Shown: piece after piece, positions 18,001-25,827 of the stretch
How the letters are laid out: every line of letters begins with the position of its first letter
Position numbering within the stretch: the first letter of the stretch is position 1
The notes under the pieces: model-generated
Told to the model about the DNA's origin: nothing
The model's database searches: none
What the model saw: the letters and a program-made list of their open reading frames with translations, nothing else
DNA from: Albimonas marina
GTDB lineage: Bacteria > Pseudomonadota > Alphaproteobacteria > Rhodobacterales > Rhodobacteraceae
Direction: 5' to 3'
Assembly (NCBI RefSeq): GCF_029223255.1
Contig: NZ_JARHUC010000002.1
Coordinates: 783,011-847,010, forward strand
DNA length: 64,000 bases
Position numbers and translations under genes: made by a program

Positions 18001-18135
18001 GCGCTCCAGCGCCTGGTCGCGCAGGCGGGTCTGAAGACCCGCCGACAGCAGCACGGCGGCGAAGATCACCGACAGGCTGACCGCGGCCATCACGATGACC
18101 GCGAGGCGAGGTTCGCTGCGCGAGGCGAGACGCAT
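15022..18135 (-). CDS. Hybrid sensor histidine kinase (periplasmic sensor, HAMP-like, PAS, HisKA/HATPase, two receivers)
   Basis: About 1037 residues from ATG 18135; the 69 codons before it in frame have no membrane or family features. TM1 is at residues 12-33, a periplasmic sensor spans about 34-325, and TM2 about 330-350 is followed by a HAMP-like linker. PAS is at about 412-530 and the HisKA box has H544 (TVSHELRTPLAS). Then come the N-box NLISNAIKHS, G1 DEGPGVPP and G2 GTGLGLSIARAI. Two C-terminal receiver-like domains follow. The first (AMIFARDPD…VVLDG) lacks the full acidic pocket and looks degenerate; the second (VLVVEDDDD…ILDLRMPDG) looks functional. It is the first gene of a kinase/regulator/Hpt operon and is divergent from the hydrolase gene. 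The signal sensed is unknown. Confidence 0.9.
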   Translation of the reverse strand: MRLASRSEPRLAVIVMAAVSLSVIFAAVLLSAGLQTRLRDQALERSAAELEVQSRLLSSRVAAYLRLADALSRMPPLAGLQRSGATGVDLQDGSTRRQWIDRLATIFESTLRAERDVFQVRYIDGGPERREVVRLDRIDGELRRTPPEELQAKSARGYMLTAGARGAAPPFATPIEMNREHGAIDPRRIPTLRAVAPALDPDGRVQGWIVLNVDLRRTLLAISAAEAPASAPRIVDAQGRYAATLDPAREDAMAAETPGAAWKDLPGIAESLAEAAAFPPTYALEAAGRRTLVVAAPLRIADMAPPRDYMLAWERSSEPVEALMAAARRDALLAGLGATALAGALALALGRRLARPLRRLAAAGEAMTAGVDPEAVDWPAEGVQEVRLTAAAFREMAIRARDRQEELRAREARLAAVMDGAANGIVSIDARGRVRYANRALLEMFRYRREELLGRNVSILAPEPHRSAHDAYLRAYALTGAGRILGRSQEREAVRADGERFPVRLVVTAHRVDGEPTFTGQIADLSEERRTERMKAEFISTVSHELRTPLASIKGSLSLLRAGVAGELPEAATEMLDMAQANGERLIRLINDILDIEKIAAGGMPYDRRRLDLRALVEATVAETASMAAERGVRLVAEPAEPPGPAEALADPGRISQVLANLISNAIKHSDAGGAVRVSVAREDGAWRVAVADEGPGVPPHFRDRIFSRFAQADGSDSRARGGTGLGLSIARAIVEAHGGEIGFECPPGGGSIFAFRLPALDAEAEGQGAPAAPPQPAMIFARDPDHRAALVAAVEAMGLRPEPTDDAEAAIARLSRLDPAAVVLDGTAAGEDCRRIVEALRALDPGAAIPAILFAPAPLDPQAGGPALPRPVEVLEWPAGRVDPVRLRRAIADRLGEGARVLVVEDDDDQARLLARALEGVAATERAASCTAARAMLERSVYDAVILDLRMPDGRGESLVATIRSARPEAPLVLVYSVEEARAALRARVDAAFLKSAIDPSALTAALTRLLQRRAARRAGPPAPDRPLEEAADDRP

Positions 18136-18340
18136 TCCGTTCTCCGTCCGGTCCCCGCGGCGCGGGCGCGTCCGGGGCGGCGGCGATCCTTTCCCAACAA
18201 GGCGAAGAGATCGTAAACGCGCGCCCCCCTCGCGCCGGAATTCCGCACGCCCCCGCGCCCGCCGCCGGCTTGCGGCCGGGGCCCGGCCCTGCGAGCGTGG
18301 CGCGACGCCGGCGCGCGGCGCGACGAAGGCGGAGGCCCCC

Positions 18341-20002
18341 ATGAAGATCCCCCTGCTCGGAGGCGTCGGCCTGTTCGTCCTGCCGCTGATGCTGGGGCTG
18401 GCGTTCTTCGCCGCCTCGCTGACGCCCTCGCTGATACCGCGGGACTGGGCGTTCCAGGGGGCGCTGGGGGGGCTGCTGACCGGGGTGGGCTACCTGCTGG
18501 GACGCGCTCTGCAGCTGCTATGGCTGGGCCTGGGCCTGCCGCCGGCGCGCGGGCGCGCCGGGCGCGCGGGGGCCTGGGCGGCGACGCTCGTGACCCTCGG
18601 CGGCTGGCTCTTCGCGGTGGGGCGCAGCACGGCCTGGCAGAACTCGATCCGCGAGCGGCTGGCGATGGACCCCGTCGAGGCGACCCAGTGGGCGCCGATG
18701 CTGGCGCTGGCGGCGGGGGTCTTCGCGCTGTGCTTCGTGCTGGGGCTGGTCGCGCTGTGGCTGTTCACGCTGCTGCGCGCGCGGCTCGACCGGGTGATGC
18801 CCCGGCGCACGGCCAACCTGCTGGGCGCGCTGGGGGCGGGCGGGCTGCTGTTCGTGCTGACCATCGACGGGCTGGTGCCCGAGGCGATCCGCACGCTCGA
18901 CGACGCCTATGCCGACGCGCAGTTCCTGTTCGCCGACGCGCCCCCCGGCCCGCAGGATCCGAACAAGGCGGGGGGCTCCGGCTCGCTGGTCGACTGGCGG
19001 CTGATGGGCCAGCCCGGGCGCAACTTCGTGCTCGACGGGCCGGACGCCGCGGCGATCTCGGCGCTGACCGGGCGCCCCGCGCGCGAGCCGATCCGCGTCT
19101 ACGTCGGCCGCGCCCAGGACGACGACCCGGAGGCGCGCGCCCGCCTCGCGCTCGCCGAACTGGAGCGGCTGGGCGCCTTCGAGCGCGAGGTGCTGGTGGT
19201 GGCCTCCCCGACCGGCACCGGCTGGCTCGACCCCGCCTCCCACGACCCGATGGAGTATCTGCTGGACGGGGACGTGGCGACGGTGGCGGTGCAGTATTCC
19301 TACATGCAGTCCCCCATGGCCCTGATCTTCGAGACCGAGACCGGGCTCGACCAGGCCGACGCGACGGTGCGCACGATCTACCGCTACTGGCGCGAGCTGC
19401 CGAAGGAGACGCGCCCGCGCCTCTACATCCACGGGCTGAGCCTGGGGGCCTGGTCCTCGATGCACGCCGTCGACCTGTTCGAGATCTTCGGCGACCCGAT
19501 CCAGGGCGCCTTCTGGGCCGGCCCGCCGTTCCTGTCGCGGATGTGGCGGCAGGTGGTGGCGCGGCGCGACCCGGCCTCGCCCTACGTCTCGCCGGTGGTG
19601 GCGGACGGGGCGCTGGTGAGGTTCTTCTCGCAATACGGCGGGCTCGAGCGGGCGAGCGCGCCGTGGTCGCCGATCCGCATCGTCTACCTCCAGCACGCCT
19701 CGGACGCGATCGTGTTCTACGAGCCCGCCTCGCTGTGGCGCCCGCCGCAGTGGATGCGCGAGCCGCCGGCGCCGGACGTCTCGCCCAAGATGCGCTTCCT
19801 GCCCATCGTCACCCAGTTCCAGCTCGCGCTCGACATGATGCTGGCGCTGGGGACGCCCTCGGGCTTCGGGCACAACTACGCCGCGGCCGAATACATCGAC
19901 GGATGGCGCGCCCTGACCGCGCCCGAGGGCTGGAGCGAGGCGCAGGTCGAGGCGCTGAAGGCCCTGTGCCGGGGCGAGCCGGGCGAGGGCTGCGCGAACT
20001 GA
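18341..20002 (+). CDS. Membrane-anchored alpha/beta hydrolase (Abhydrolase_9 family)
   Basis: 553 residues from ATG 18341. Four to five hydrophobic segments occupy residues 1-170 (LLGGVGLFVLPLMLGLAFFA, LGGLLTGVGYLLG, LALAAGVFALCFVLGL, LLGALGAGGLLFVL), followed by a cytoplasmic or periplasmic catalytic half. The nucleophile elbow is GLSLGAWSS near residue 370, and PTGTGW and HDPMEYL lie upstream. This matches proteins with the Abhydrolase_9_N/Abhydrolase_9 pair, whose substrates are mostly uncharacterised but are thought to be lipids or esters. It is divergent from the hybrid kinase across about 205 bp; a regulatory link is possible but not shown. Confidence 0.82.
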   Translation: MKIPLLGGVGLFVLPLMLGLAFFAASLTPSLIPRDWAFQGALGGLLTGVGYLLGRALQLLWLGLGLPPARGRAGRAGAWAATLVTLGGWLFAVGRSTAWQNSIRERLAMDPVEATQWAPMLALAAGVFALCFVLGLVALWLFTLLRARLDRVMPRRTANLLGALGAGGLLFVLTIDGLVPEAIRTLDDAYADAQFLFADAPPGPQDPNKAGGSGSLVDWRLMGQPGRNFVLDGPDAAAISALTGRPAREPIRVYVGRAQDDDPEARARLALAELERLGAFEREVLVVASPTGTGWLDPASHDPMEYLLDGDVATVAVQYSYMQSPMALIFETETGLDQADATVRTIYRYWRELPKETRPRLYIHGLSLGAWSSMHAVDLFEIFGDPIQGAFWAGPPFLSRMWRQVVARRDPASPYVSPVVADGALVRFFSQYGGLERASAPWSPIRIVYLQHASDAIVFYEPASLWRPPQWMREPPAPDVSPKMRFLPIVTQFQLALDMMLALGTPSGFGHNYAAAEYIDGWRALTAPEGWSEAQVEALKALCRGEPGEGCAN

Positions 20003-20083
20003 GCGCCGGCGCGGCGCGCGGGCCATGGCGCCCCTCGCCCCCCGCCCCTATCCTCCCGCCAAAGACCATAAGGGAGGGAAAGC

Positions 20084-21190
20084 ATGTCCCACGTGATCGT
20101 GGCGGGCGGAGCGGGCGTGGTGGGCGCCGCCGCCGTCGAGGCCTTCGCGCGCGCCGGCTGGCGGGTGACCGCGCTGTGCCGCCGACCGCCGCCGGCCCTG
20201 CCGGGGGTGGAGCACCTGGCCCTCGACCTGACCGACCGCGCGGCCTGCGAGGCGGCGCTCGCGCGCCTGGGCGACGTCACCCATGCCGTCTACGCCGCCC
20301 TGCACGAGCTGCCGGGACTGGTGGCGGGCTGGCTCGACCCCGGCCAGATCGAGACCAACCGGGCGATGTTCGCGAACTTCCTCGATCCGCTGACCGCCGC
20401 CGCGGGCGGGCTGCGCCACGTCTCGGTCCTGCAGGGGGCGAAGGCCTACGGCGGCCACGTCCACCCGCCCGTGCCGGTCCCCGCGAAGGAGCGCTGGCCC
20501 CGCGACGACCATCCCAACTTCTACTGGGAGCAGGAGGATCACCTGCGCGCCGCCGCCGCCCGGGCGCGCGCGAAGGGCGGCGGCGCGCCCTGGACCTTCA
20601 CCATCCTGCGCCCGCAGGTGGTGTTCGGGGGCGCCGTGGGCTCGGCCATGAACATCGCCCCGGTGCTGGGCGCCTACGCCGCGATCTGCGCCGAGGAGGG
20701 GCGCCCCTTCGCCTATCCCGGCGGCCCCGCCTGGCTGTGGGAGGCCGCGGACGCCCGCCTCGTCGCCAAGGCGCTGCTCTGGGCGGCCGAGGCCCCCTCG
20801 GCCGCGGACGAGACCTTCAACGTCGCGAACGGGGACGTCGCGGACTGGACCGCGCTCTGGCCCTCGATCGCCCGCGCGCTGGGCCAGGCGCCGGCCGAGC
20901 CCGAGCCCCTGTCGCTGGCCGCGTGGCTGCCGACGAAGGCGGAGGTCTGGGACCGGATCCGCGCCCGCCACGACCTGCGCGCCCCCGCCCTGCCCGCGCT
21001 GCTGGGGGAGTCGCATCACTACGCCGACCGCATCCTGGCCCATGGCGCGGCCGCGCCCCGCGCCCCGAACCTCCTGAGCACCATCAAGATCCGCCAGGCC
21101 GGCTTCGCCGAGTGCCAGGACACCGAGGACATGTTCGCCGACTGGTTCGAGCGGCTGCGCGCCGACCGCATCCTGCCGCCCCTGCCCTGA
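20084..21190 (+). CDS. SDR-family reductase resembling PRISE (progesterone 5-beta-reductase/iridoid synthase-like)
   Basis: 368 residues with AGGGAGGGA just upstream of the ATG. The N-terminal motif VAGGAGVVGAAAVEAF binds NADP. GAKAYGGHV and PNFYWEQED match the PRISE-type active-site layout, in which the usual YxxxK becomes YxxxxD-like and Lys comes from the GAKxYG motif. The C-terminal DTEDMFADWFERLRADRILP is also typical. PRISE enzymes reduce C=C bonds of enones. Bacterial members are common and mostly lack a defined substrate. It is monocistronic and ends at a perfect palindrome. Confidence 0.82.
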   Translation: MSHVIVAGGAGVVGAAAVEAFARAGWRVTALCRRPPPALPGVEHLALDLTDRAACEAALARLGDVTHAVYAALHELPGLVAGWLDPGQIETNRAMFANFLDPLTAAAGGLRHVSVLQGAKAYGGHVHPPVPVPAKERWPRDDHPNFYWEQEDHLRAAAARARAKGGGAPWTFTILRPQVVFGGAVGSAMNIAPVLGAYAAICAEEGRPFAYPGGPAWLWEAADARLVAKALLWAAEAPSAADETFNVANGDVADWTALWPSIARALGQAPAEPEPLSLAAWLPTKAEVWDRIRARHDLRAPALPALLGESHHYADRILAHGAAAPRAPNLLSTIKIRQAGFAECQDTEDMFADWFERLRADRILPPLP

Positions 21191-21220
21191 GCGGCGCCCG
21201 GAACGAGACCCGGAACGAAA

Positions 21221-21250
21221 CCGGCCCCGCGGCGCGCGCCGCGGGGCCGG
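21221..21250. terminator. Perfect 30-nt palindrome between convergent genes
   Basis: Positions 21221-21250 are perfectly self-complementary with 15-bp arms starting CCGGCCCCGCGG. The site lies between the PRISE-like reductase stop (21190) and the convergent L,D-transpeptidase stop (21298). There is no U-run, so it may be a factor-assisted bidirectional terminator or an RNA end protector. Confidence 0.6.
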
Positions 21251-21297
21251 TGATCGGTCGAAGAGGCGTCGGAGGCGCAGGGCCCCGCCCGGCCCCC

Positions 21298-22227
21298 TCA
21301 CTCGGCGGCGGCGAGCTCCATGGCCATGCCGTAGCTCGAGCCGCCCTGGTGGTAGACGTCGGGATGGGTCTGCAGCTCGCCGTCCTCGTCCGGGAAGCGG
21401 GTGAAGTAGCGCATCATCACCGGGACTCCCCAAGCGTCCATGTCGAAGGTGCGCGAGCCGTTGGCGTGTTCGTGCACCTCGGTCACGTCGACGCCCAGCA
21501 CCCAGGCCGCGACCTCGTCCCAGCGCTCGACCCGCACGCAGCCGCTGCTCAGCGCGCGCATCTCGCGCTCGAACAGCTTGGGCTGGTTGGTGCCGTGGAG
21601 GTAGATGATCATCCCCGGCTCCAGCCGGATCGCCAGCAGGCCCAGCGGGTTGTTGCGCCCCGGCGGCCAGGTGCGGTCCTCGTACTTGCCGGTGGCGATC
21701 ATCGAGGGGGTCGGCCGCCAGGTAGGCCGGAAGCGGACCACCGAGGTCTCGGTCGTCATCTCCGGCGTGCGGTCGCCGGCGTGGTCGCGGCCCACGATCA
21801 CGCGGCTGCGCATCACCGGCTCGCCGTCCTCGAAGGCGATCAGCTCGAACGAGGGGATGTTGACCAGGATCGCCTTGCCCTGCGCGGGCACCTGCAGGGG
21901 GATGCCGTGGCGGTCCATCAGCTGCTGGTAGGTCTCGGGCGCCTGCTTGGCGGCGACCTCGGAGACGGTCTCCTCGGGCTGGACCACCGCGTCCTGCGCG
22001 GGAACGGGCGCGTCCTGCGCGGGAACGGACGCGGCGGAGGCGATCGGCGCGGGGCCGTTCGCCGAGGCGGTGGCGCCGGGCTGCGGTCCGGCGCAGCCGG
22101 CGAGCGCGCCGACGACGACAAGCAGGCCGAGCGCGCGGGCCGCGGCGCGGCTCCACGTCCCAGCGGCGCGCGGCGCGCCGCCGCGCGGGGCGCGGGGCCG
22201 GTTCAGGCTCGTGCGGGCGAAGACCAT
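21298..22227 (-). CDS. Lipoprotein L,D-transpeptidase (YkuD family, LdtD/YcbB-like core)
   Basis: 309 residues from ATG 22227, preceded by GAGGA at a spacing of 9. A basic N-terminus leads to a hydrophobic stretch LGLLVVVGALAGC with lipobox LAGC near residue 44, so it should be lipid-anchored. A low-complexity linker follows with a duplicated VPAQDA. The catalytic region contains HGTNQP and SSGCVRV (about residues 220-245), which hold the catalytic His and Cys. The insertions around the core resemble LdtD/YcbB rather than small Ldts, but no peptidoglycan-binding repeat is visible. It should form 3-3 crosslinks or attach proteins to the wall in the periplasm. Confidence 0.9.
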   Translation of the reverse strand: MVFARTSLNRPRAPRGGAPRAAGTWSRAAARALGLLVVVGALAGCAGPQPGATASANGPAPIASAASVPAQDAPVPAQDAVVQPEETVSEVAAKQAPETYQQLMDRHGIPLQVPAQGKAILVNIPSFELIAFEDGEPVMRSRVIVGRDHAGDRTPEMTTETSVVRFRPTWRPTPSMIATGKYEDRTWPPGRNNPLGLLAIRLEPGMIIYLHGTNQPKLFEREMRALSSGCVRVERWDEVAAWVLGVDVTEVHEHANGSRTFDMDAWGVPVMMRYFTRFPDEDGELQTHPDVYHQGGSSYGMAMELAAAE

Positions 22228-22521
22228 TCGGGAAATCCTCGTCTTGATCCAGAAGTCAGGGCGGAGTTTTCCCTCCGGCATCTTGCTGCTGTGCAACAAT
22301 GATAGCTCGCGCCCCGGCGTTCGGCCCGTCATTCTTCCACGTCCCGGAAGGACTTCCGCAAGCCGGAAGCCGACGCCGATCCGCTCCGCCCCGATCAGCT
22401 CTGCGTGAACCCGTCGCGAGCGGCCGCATGGATCGACCGAAGCGCGTCCATCATAGCGCGCCCGGCGTTAGTTTTCGAGGCGGCGATCCGGAAAAGGCCG
22501 CGCACCGGACGCGGCCCCCGC

Positions 22522-24996
22522 TCAGCGCCCCAGCGCGGTTCGCCAGGCCGAGAGGAAATCCTTGCGCTTGAGCTCGTCGAGGTAGGTCAGCAGGCCGGGC
22601 GTCAGGCGGATCGGCAGGAACGTGCCCAGGCGGTTCTGGATCTGGCGCTCGACCTGGGAGGACGGCGACGGCGACCGGATCACGGGCAGCAGGATCGTGC
22701 GCTCGGCGATGATCCGCTGGCCCTCCTCCGAGAGCAGGAAGCCGATGAACCGGGTCGCCGGCTCCACCTGCCGCGCGCCCTTGGGCACGAAGGCGGTGCG
22801 GGTCATCACCAGGTTGTAGTCGTCGAAGAAGTGCAGGCCGAGGTGGGGCTCCGTCTCCGCCTGCGCGGCGGCGTAGGAGCCGATGGCGTTGAAGGCGAAG
22901 GCCAGCTCCCCCCGCGCCGTCGCCTCGACCATCTCGGAGGTGCAGCAGAAGGTGCGCACGTCGGCCCGGCCCAGGATCTCGAACAGCCGCAGCAGCTGGG
23001 GGCCCTGGAGGCTGTCCTGCGCGGCGTAGAGATAGCCCACGCCCGAGAGGGCGATGTCGTAGGCGCCGATGCGGCCGCGGAACCGCGCCTCGTTCTCGCG
23101 CACGAAGGTCGCCAGGTCCCGGTGGCTCGACGGCAGCTCCGCCTTCGAGATGGCGGTCGTGTCGTAGATCATCACCGCCGGCTCGAAGGTGAAGCCGAAG
23201 AGCTCCGAGCGCCACTCCGCCCAGGCGGGCGGCGCCGCCTGCGGGGGAAGCTGGATGCGCCGCGCGAGCCCGCGGTTGACCAGGTCGACCTGCAGATCCA
23301 TCGCCGAGGAGATCACCACGTCCGGCGGAACCTTCGCGCCGAGGCTCAGCATCGAGCGGTGGAGCGAGAGGGTCTGGAACTCCACGTAGTCCACCGTCAC
23401 GCCGGGGTTGCGCGCCTCGAACGCCTCGATCAGCGGGCGCATGGCCGGGGCGTCGGTGGCGCTGTGGACGGTCAGCGTCTGGGCCCGCGCGGGGCCCGCC
23501 GCGGGCCACGCCGCCAGCGCCAGCAGCAGCGCCGCGAGCACGCGCCTGAAGATCAGGGTCACGTCCAGCCCTCCCAGCTTCGAGCGGCCCAGCCGCAGCT
23601 CCGCCCCGTGGCCGTCGGCCACCGCCTTGACGATCGAGAGGCCCAGGCCCGAGCCCGTGCTCGTCTCCGACAGCGAGGTGAAGCGCTCGGTGGCCCGGTG
23701 CAGGTCCGCCTCGGCGATGCCGGGGCCGGCGTCCTCGACGCTGAGGCGCAGGTCGGGGCCCGCCCCCTCCAGCGTGATGGCGATGGCGTTGTCGGGCGGA
23801 CCGTGGCGCACGGCGTTCTCGATCAGGTTGCGCAGCGCCTCGCGGATCGAGACGCCGTCCCCCTCGATCACGTCCTCGCCCTCGGCGATGCCGTCGCCGA
23901 CGAAGGACAGCGAGATCCGCCGCATCCGGCTGTCGCGCAGGCTTTCGGCGAGGATGTCGCGCACCAGCGGCTTCAGCGCCAGCGGCCGCAGGCTGGAGCG
24001 GTCGGAGCGGTGGATGACCATGGCGTTGGCCAGCAGCTGGTTGGTCAGCCGCACCGTGCGCGCCGCCTGCCGGTCGGCCTTCAGCACGCGCGAGCGCATC
24101 TGCTCGGGATCCGCCGCGTCCACCGCGAGCGAGAGGTGCCCCTGCAGGGCCGAGAGCGAGGTGCGCGTCTGGTGGGCGACGTCGGCGATGAAGGTCTCGG
24201 TCAGGGTGCGGGAACGGCGCAGGCTGCGGATGAAGTCGTTGATCGCGTCGAACAACCCGCGGATCTCCCGCGGGGGGGCGCCCTTCACCAGGCTCAGGTC
24301 CGACGGGTCGCGCTGGGCGAGGTCGGAGGCGATCCGGCGCAGCGGCGACAGCGAGGTGCGGATCGCCACCCACACGAAGCCGAGCCCGATCAGCGACAGC
24401 ACCCCCAGCCCCGCCAGCCCGACGCCGAAGAACGAGAGCTGCTGTGCGCGCCGCCATTCCACGGTCTGCCCGATCTGCACCGCCACCCACTGCCGCCCGT
24501 CCGAGCCGGCGAGCTGGCGGCCCTGGATCACGAAGCGGAACGCCGCGCCGCGATAGTCCCGGTCGAAGAAGACCGGGCTCGCGGAGGGCGAGAGCGCGGG
24601 AGGCGCGGGCAGGTCGTGGGCGCCGGTGATCTCGCGCCGGCCGGGGATGTAGATGCGGTACTGCACCCGGTCGACGGGGTTGAGCGACAGGATCTCCATC
24701 GCCGAGGTCGGCAGGTCCACCGTCACCCCGTCCGGCCCCTCCGACACCCGCTCGAGGATCGAGAGCGCGGCGCCGGCCAGCAGCAGGTCGTGGGTGCGGT
24801 TGGCGGCGTTGCGCGAATAGCTCCACAGCAGCGCCGAGATCAGGACCAGGAGGATCGCGAAGCCCGCCGCCATCGACACCAGCAGCCGGCGCTGGAGCGA
24901 ATGGCCCGCCGCCTCGATCCCCGCCGGGCCGGGCCCCTCCGGCCCGGTCCCCGTCGCCTCGGACCCCGCCGCGTCGGTCCCCGCCGCTTCAGTCAT
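22522..24996 (-). CDS. TctE-like sensor histidine kinase fused in frame to a periplasmic substrate-binding protein
   Basis: One 824-codon frame. Residues 1-478 are a complete TctE-type kinase: TM1 about 41-58, periplasmic 2CSK_N-like domain, TM2 about 190-212, HAMP, H275 in DVAHQTRTSLSAL, NLIENAVRHG, DAGPGIAEA and GSGLGLSIVKAV. Without a stop it continues into VTLIFRRVLAALLLALAAWP…PARAQ, a typical Sec signal peptide, and then a 310-residue type-II binding-protein domain of the ferric/spermidine-like kind (VHSATDAPAMRPLIEAFE). GTG 23562 lies right at the signal peptide with GGGAGG six bases upstream, so a separate secreted binding protein may also be made. The start overlaps the response-regulator gene by 8 bp. 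This joins ligand capture to tctCBA control. Confidence 0.88.
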   Translation of the reverse strand: MTEAAGTDAAGSEATGTGPEGPGPAGIEAAGHSLQRRLLVSMAAGFAILLVLISALLWSYSRNAANRTHDLLLAGAALSILERVSEGPDGVTVDLPTSAMEILSLNPVDRVQYRIYIPGRREITGAHDLPAPPALSPSASPVFFDRDYRGAAFRFVIQGRQLAGSDGRQWVAVQIGQTVEWRRAQQLSFFGVGLAGLGVLSLIGLGFVWVAIRTSLSPLRRIASDLAQRDPSDLSLVKGAPPREIRGLFDAINDFIRSLRRSRTLTETFIADVAHQTRTSLSALQGHLSLAVDAADPEQMRSRVLKADRQAARTVRLTNQLLANAMVIHRSDRSSLRPLALKPLVRDILAESLRDSRMRRISLSFVGDGIAEGEDVIEGDGVSIREALRNLIENAVRHGPPDNAIAITLEGAGPDLRLSVEDAGPGIAEADLHRATERFTSLSETSTGSGLGLSIVKAVADGHGAELRLGRSKLGGLDVTLIFRRVLAALLLALAAWPAAGPARAQTLTVHSATDAPAMRPLIEAFEARNPGVTVDYVEFQTLSLHRSMLSLGAKVPPDVVISSAMDLQVDLVNRGLARRIQLPPQAAPPAWAEWRSELFGFTFEPAVMIYDTTAISKAELPSSHRDLATFVRENEARFRGRIGAYDIALSGVGYLYAAQDSLQGPQLLRLFEILGRADVRTFCCTSEMVEATARGELAFAFNAIGSYAAAQAETEPHLGLHFFDDYNLVMTRTAFVPKGARQVEPATRFIGFLLSEEGQRIIAERTILLPVIRSPSPSSQVERQIQNRLGTFLPIRLTPGLLTYLDELKRKDFLSAWRTALGR

Positions 24997-25663
24997 CGTC
25001 CGAGAGATAGGCGATGTAGCCCAGCCCCCGCGCGGTCTTGATGACCAGCGGCGTGCCCTCGAGCTTGCGGCGCAGGCGGGTGACGAGCTGCTCGACCGCG
25101 TTCAGGCTCGGCGCCTCCTCGAAGGTGTAGAGGCGGTCGGCCACGTCCTCCTTGGTCAGCATCCGGCCCATGTTGTCGATCATGATCTCGAGGAGCTGGA
25201 TCTCGCGGGCGCGCATCTGGGCGTCGCGGCCGTCGATGGTGGCGCGCTTGGCCGCCCGGTCGAAGACCAGCGGGCCGGCGGCGAAGACGTTGCTCGCCGC
25301 CCCCGCCCGGCGCCGCGCCAGCACCCGGCAGCGGGCCGACAGCTCGCGGAAGTCGACGGGCTTGATCATGTAGTCGTCGGCCCCCGCATCCAGCCCGATC
25401 ACCCGGTCGTCGATCTGGCTGCGCGCGGTCAGGATGATCACCGGCGTCTCGTCCGCGCGGTTGCGCAGCGAGCGCAGGACCTCGTAGCCGCTGCGCCCCG
25501 GCAGGTTCACGTCCAGCAGGACGATGTCGAACTTGAAGTGGCGCAGAAGCTCGTTCGCCTCGTCGCCGTCGCGCTCGCGGTCGACGGAATGCCCCTCGGC
25601 GCGGAGGCGATCGATGATCGTCTCGGCCAGGTCGTCGTTGTCTTCCACCAGCAGCATTCTCAT
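24989..25663 (-). CDS. tctD: OmpR/TctD-type response regulator
   Basis: 224 residues. The receiver has E/D at VEDNDD, phosphoacceptor D51 in VLLDVNLPGRSG, a T in LTARS and K in IKPVDF. The C-terminal winged helix spans about 130-220 (AREIQLLEIMIDNMGRMLTKEDV, LVTRLRRKLEGTPLVIKTARGLGY). It is operonic with the fused kinase and divergent from tctC. Four phased repeats upstream (25725-25762) are candidate binding sites. By homology it activates tricarboxylate uptake when the matching ligand is present. The gene symbol rests on family and context. Confidence 0.88.
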   Translation of the reverse strand: MRMLLVEDNDDLAETIIDRLRAEGHSVDRERDGDEANELLRHFKFDIVLLDVNLPGRSGYEVLRSLRNRADETPVIILTARSQIDDRVIGLDAGADDYMIKPVDFRELSARCRVLARRRAGAASNVFAAGPLVFDRAAKRATIDGRDAQMRAREIQLLEIMIDNMGRMLTKEDVADRLYTFEEAPSLNAVEQLVTRLRRKLEGTPLVIKTARGLGYIAYLSDDD

Positions 25664-25724
25664 GCGCCGAAATTAGCAGCGGGGGGGCGCCCCGGAAAGC
25701 GGAGGGTGACGTCGGCGCCCCCGA

Positions 25725-25762
25725 GTCAGCGTCCGGTCAGCTTCACGTCAGGGAACGATCAG
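25725..25762 (+). promoter_or_regulatory. Four 11-bp-phased TCAG repeats between tctD-like and tctC genes
   Basis: TCAG occurs at 25726, 25737, 25748 and 25759, exactly 11 bp apart, and the first three are preceded by G (GTCAG). OmpR-family dimers bind direct half-sites at about one helical turn, so this fits two adjacent dimers of the TctD-like regulator. The site is 66-100 bp before the tctC start, suitable for activation. Confidence 0.62.
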
Positions 25763-25827
25763 CCTGCGCGGCGATACACGGGAACGCCGGGGGAGGACCC
25801 GGAGAAAATCCGCTTGGGAGGATATCC

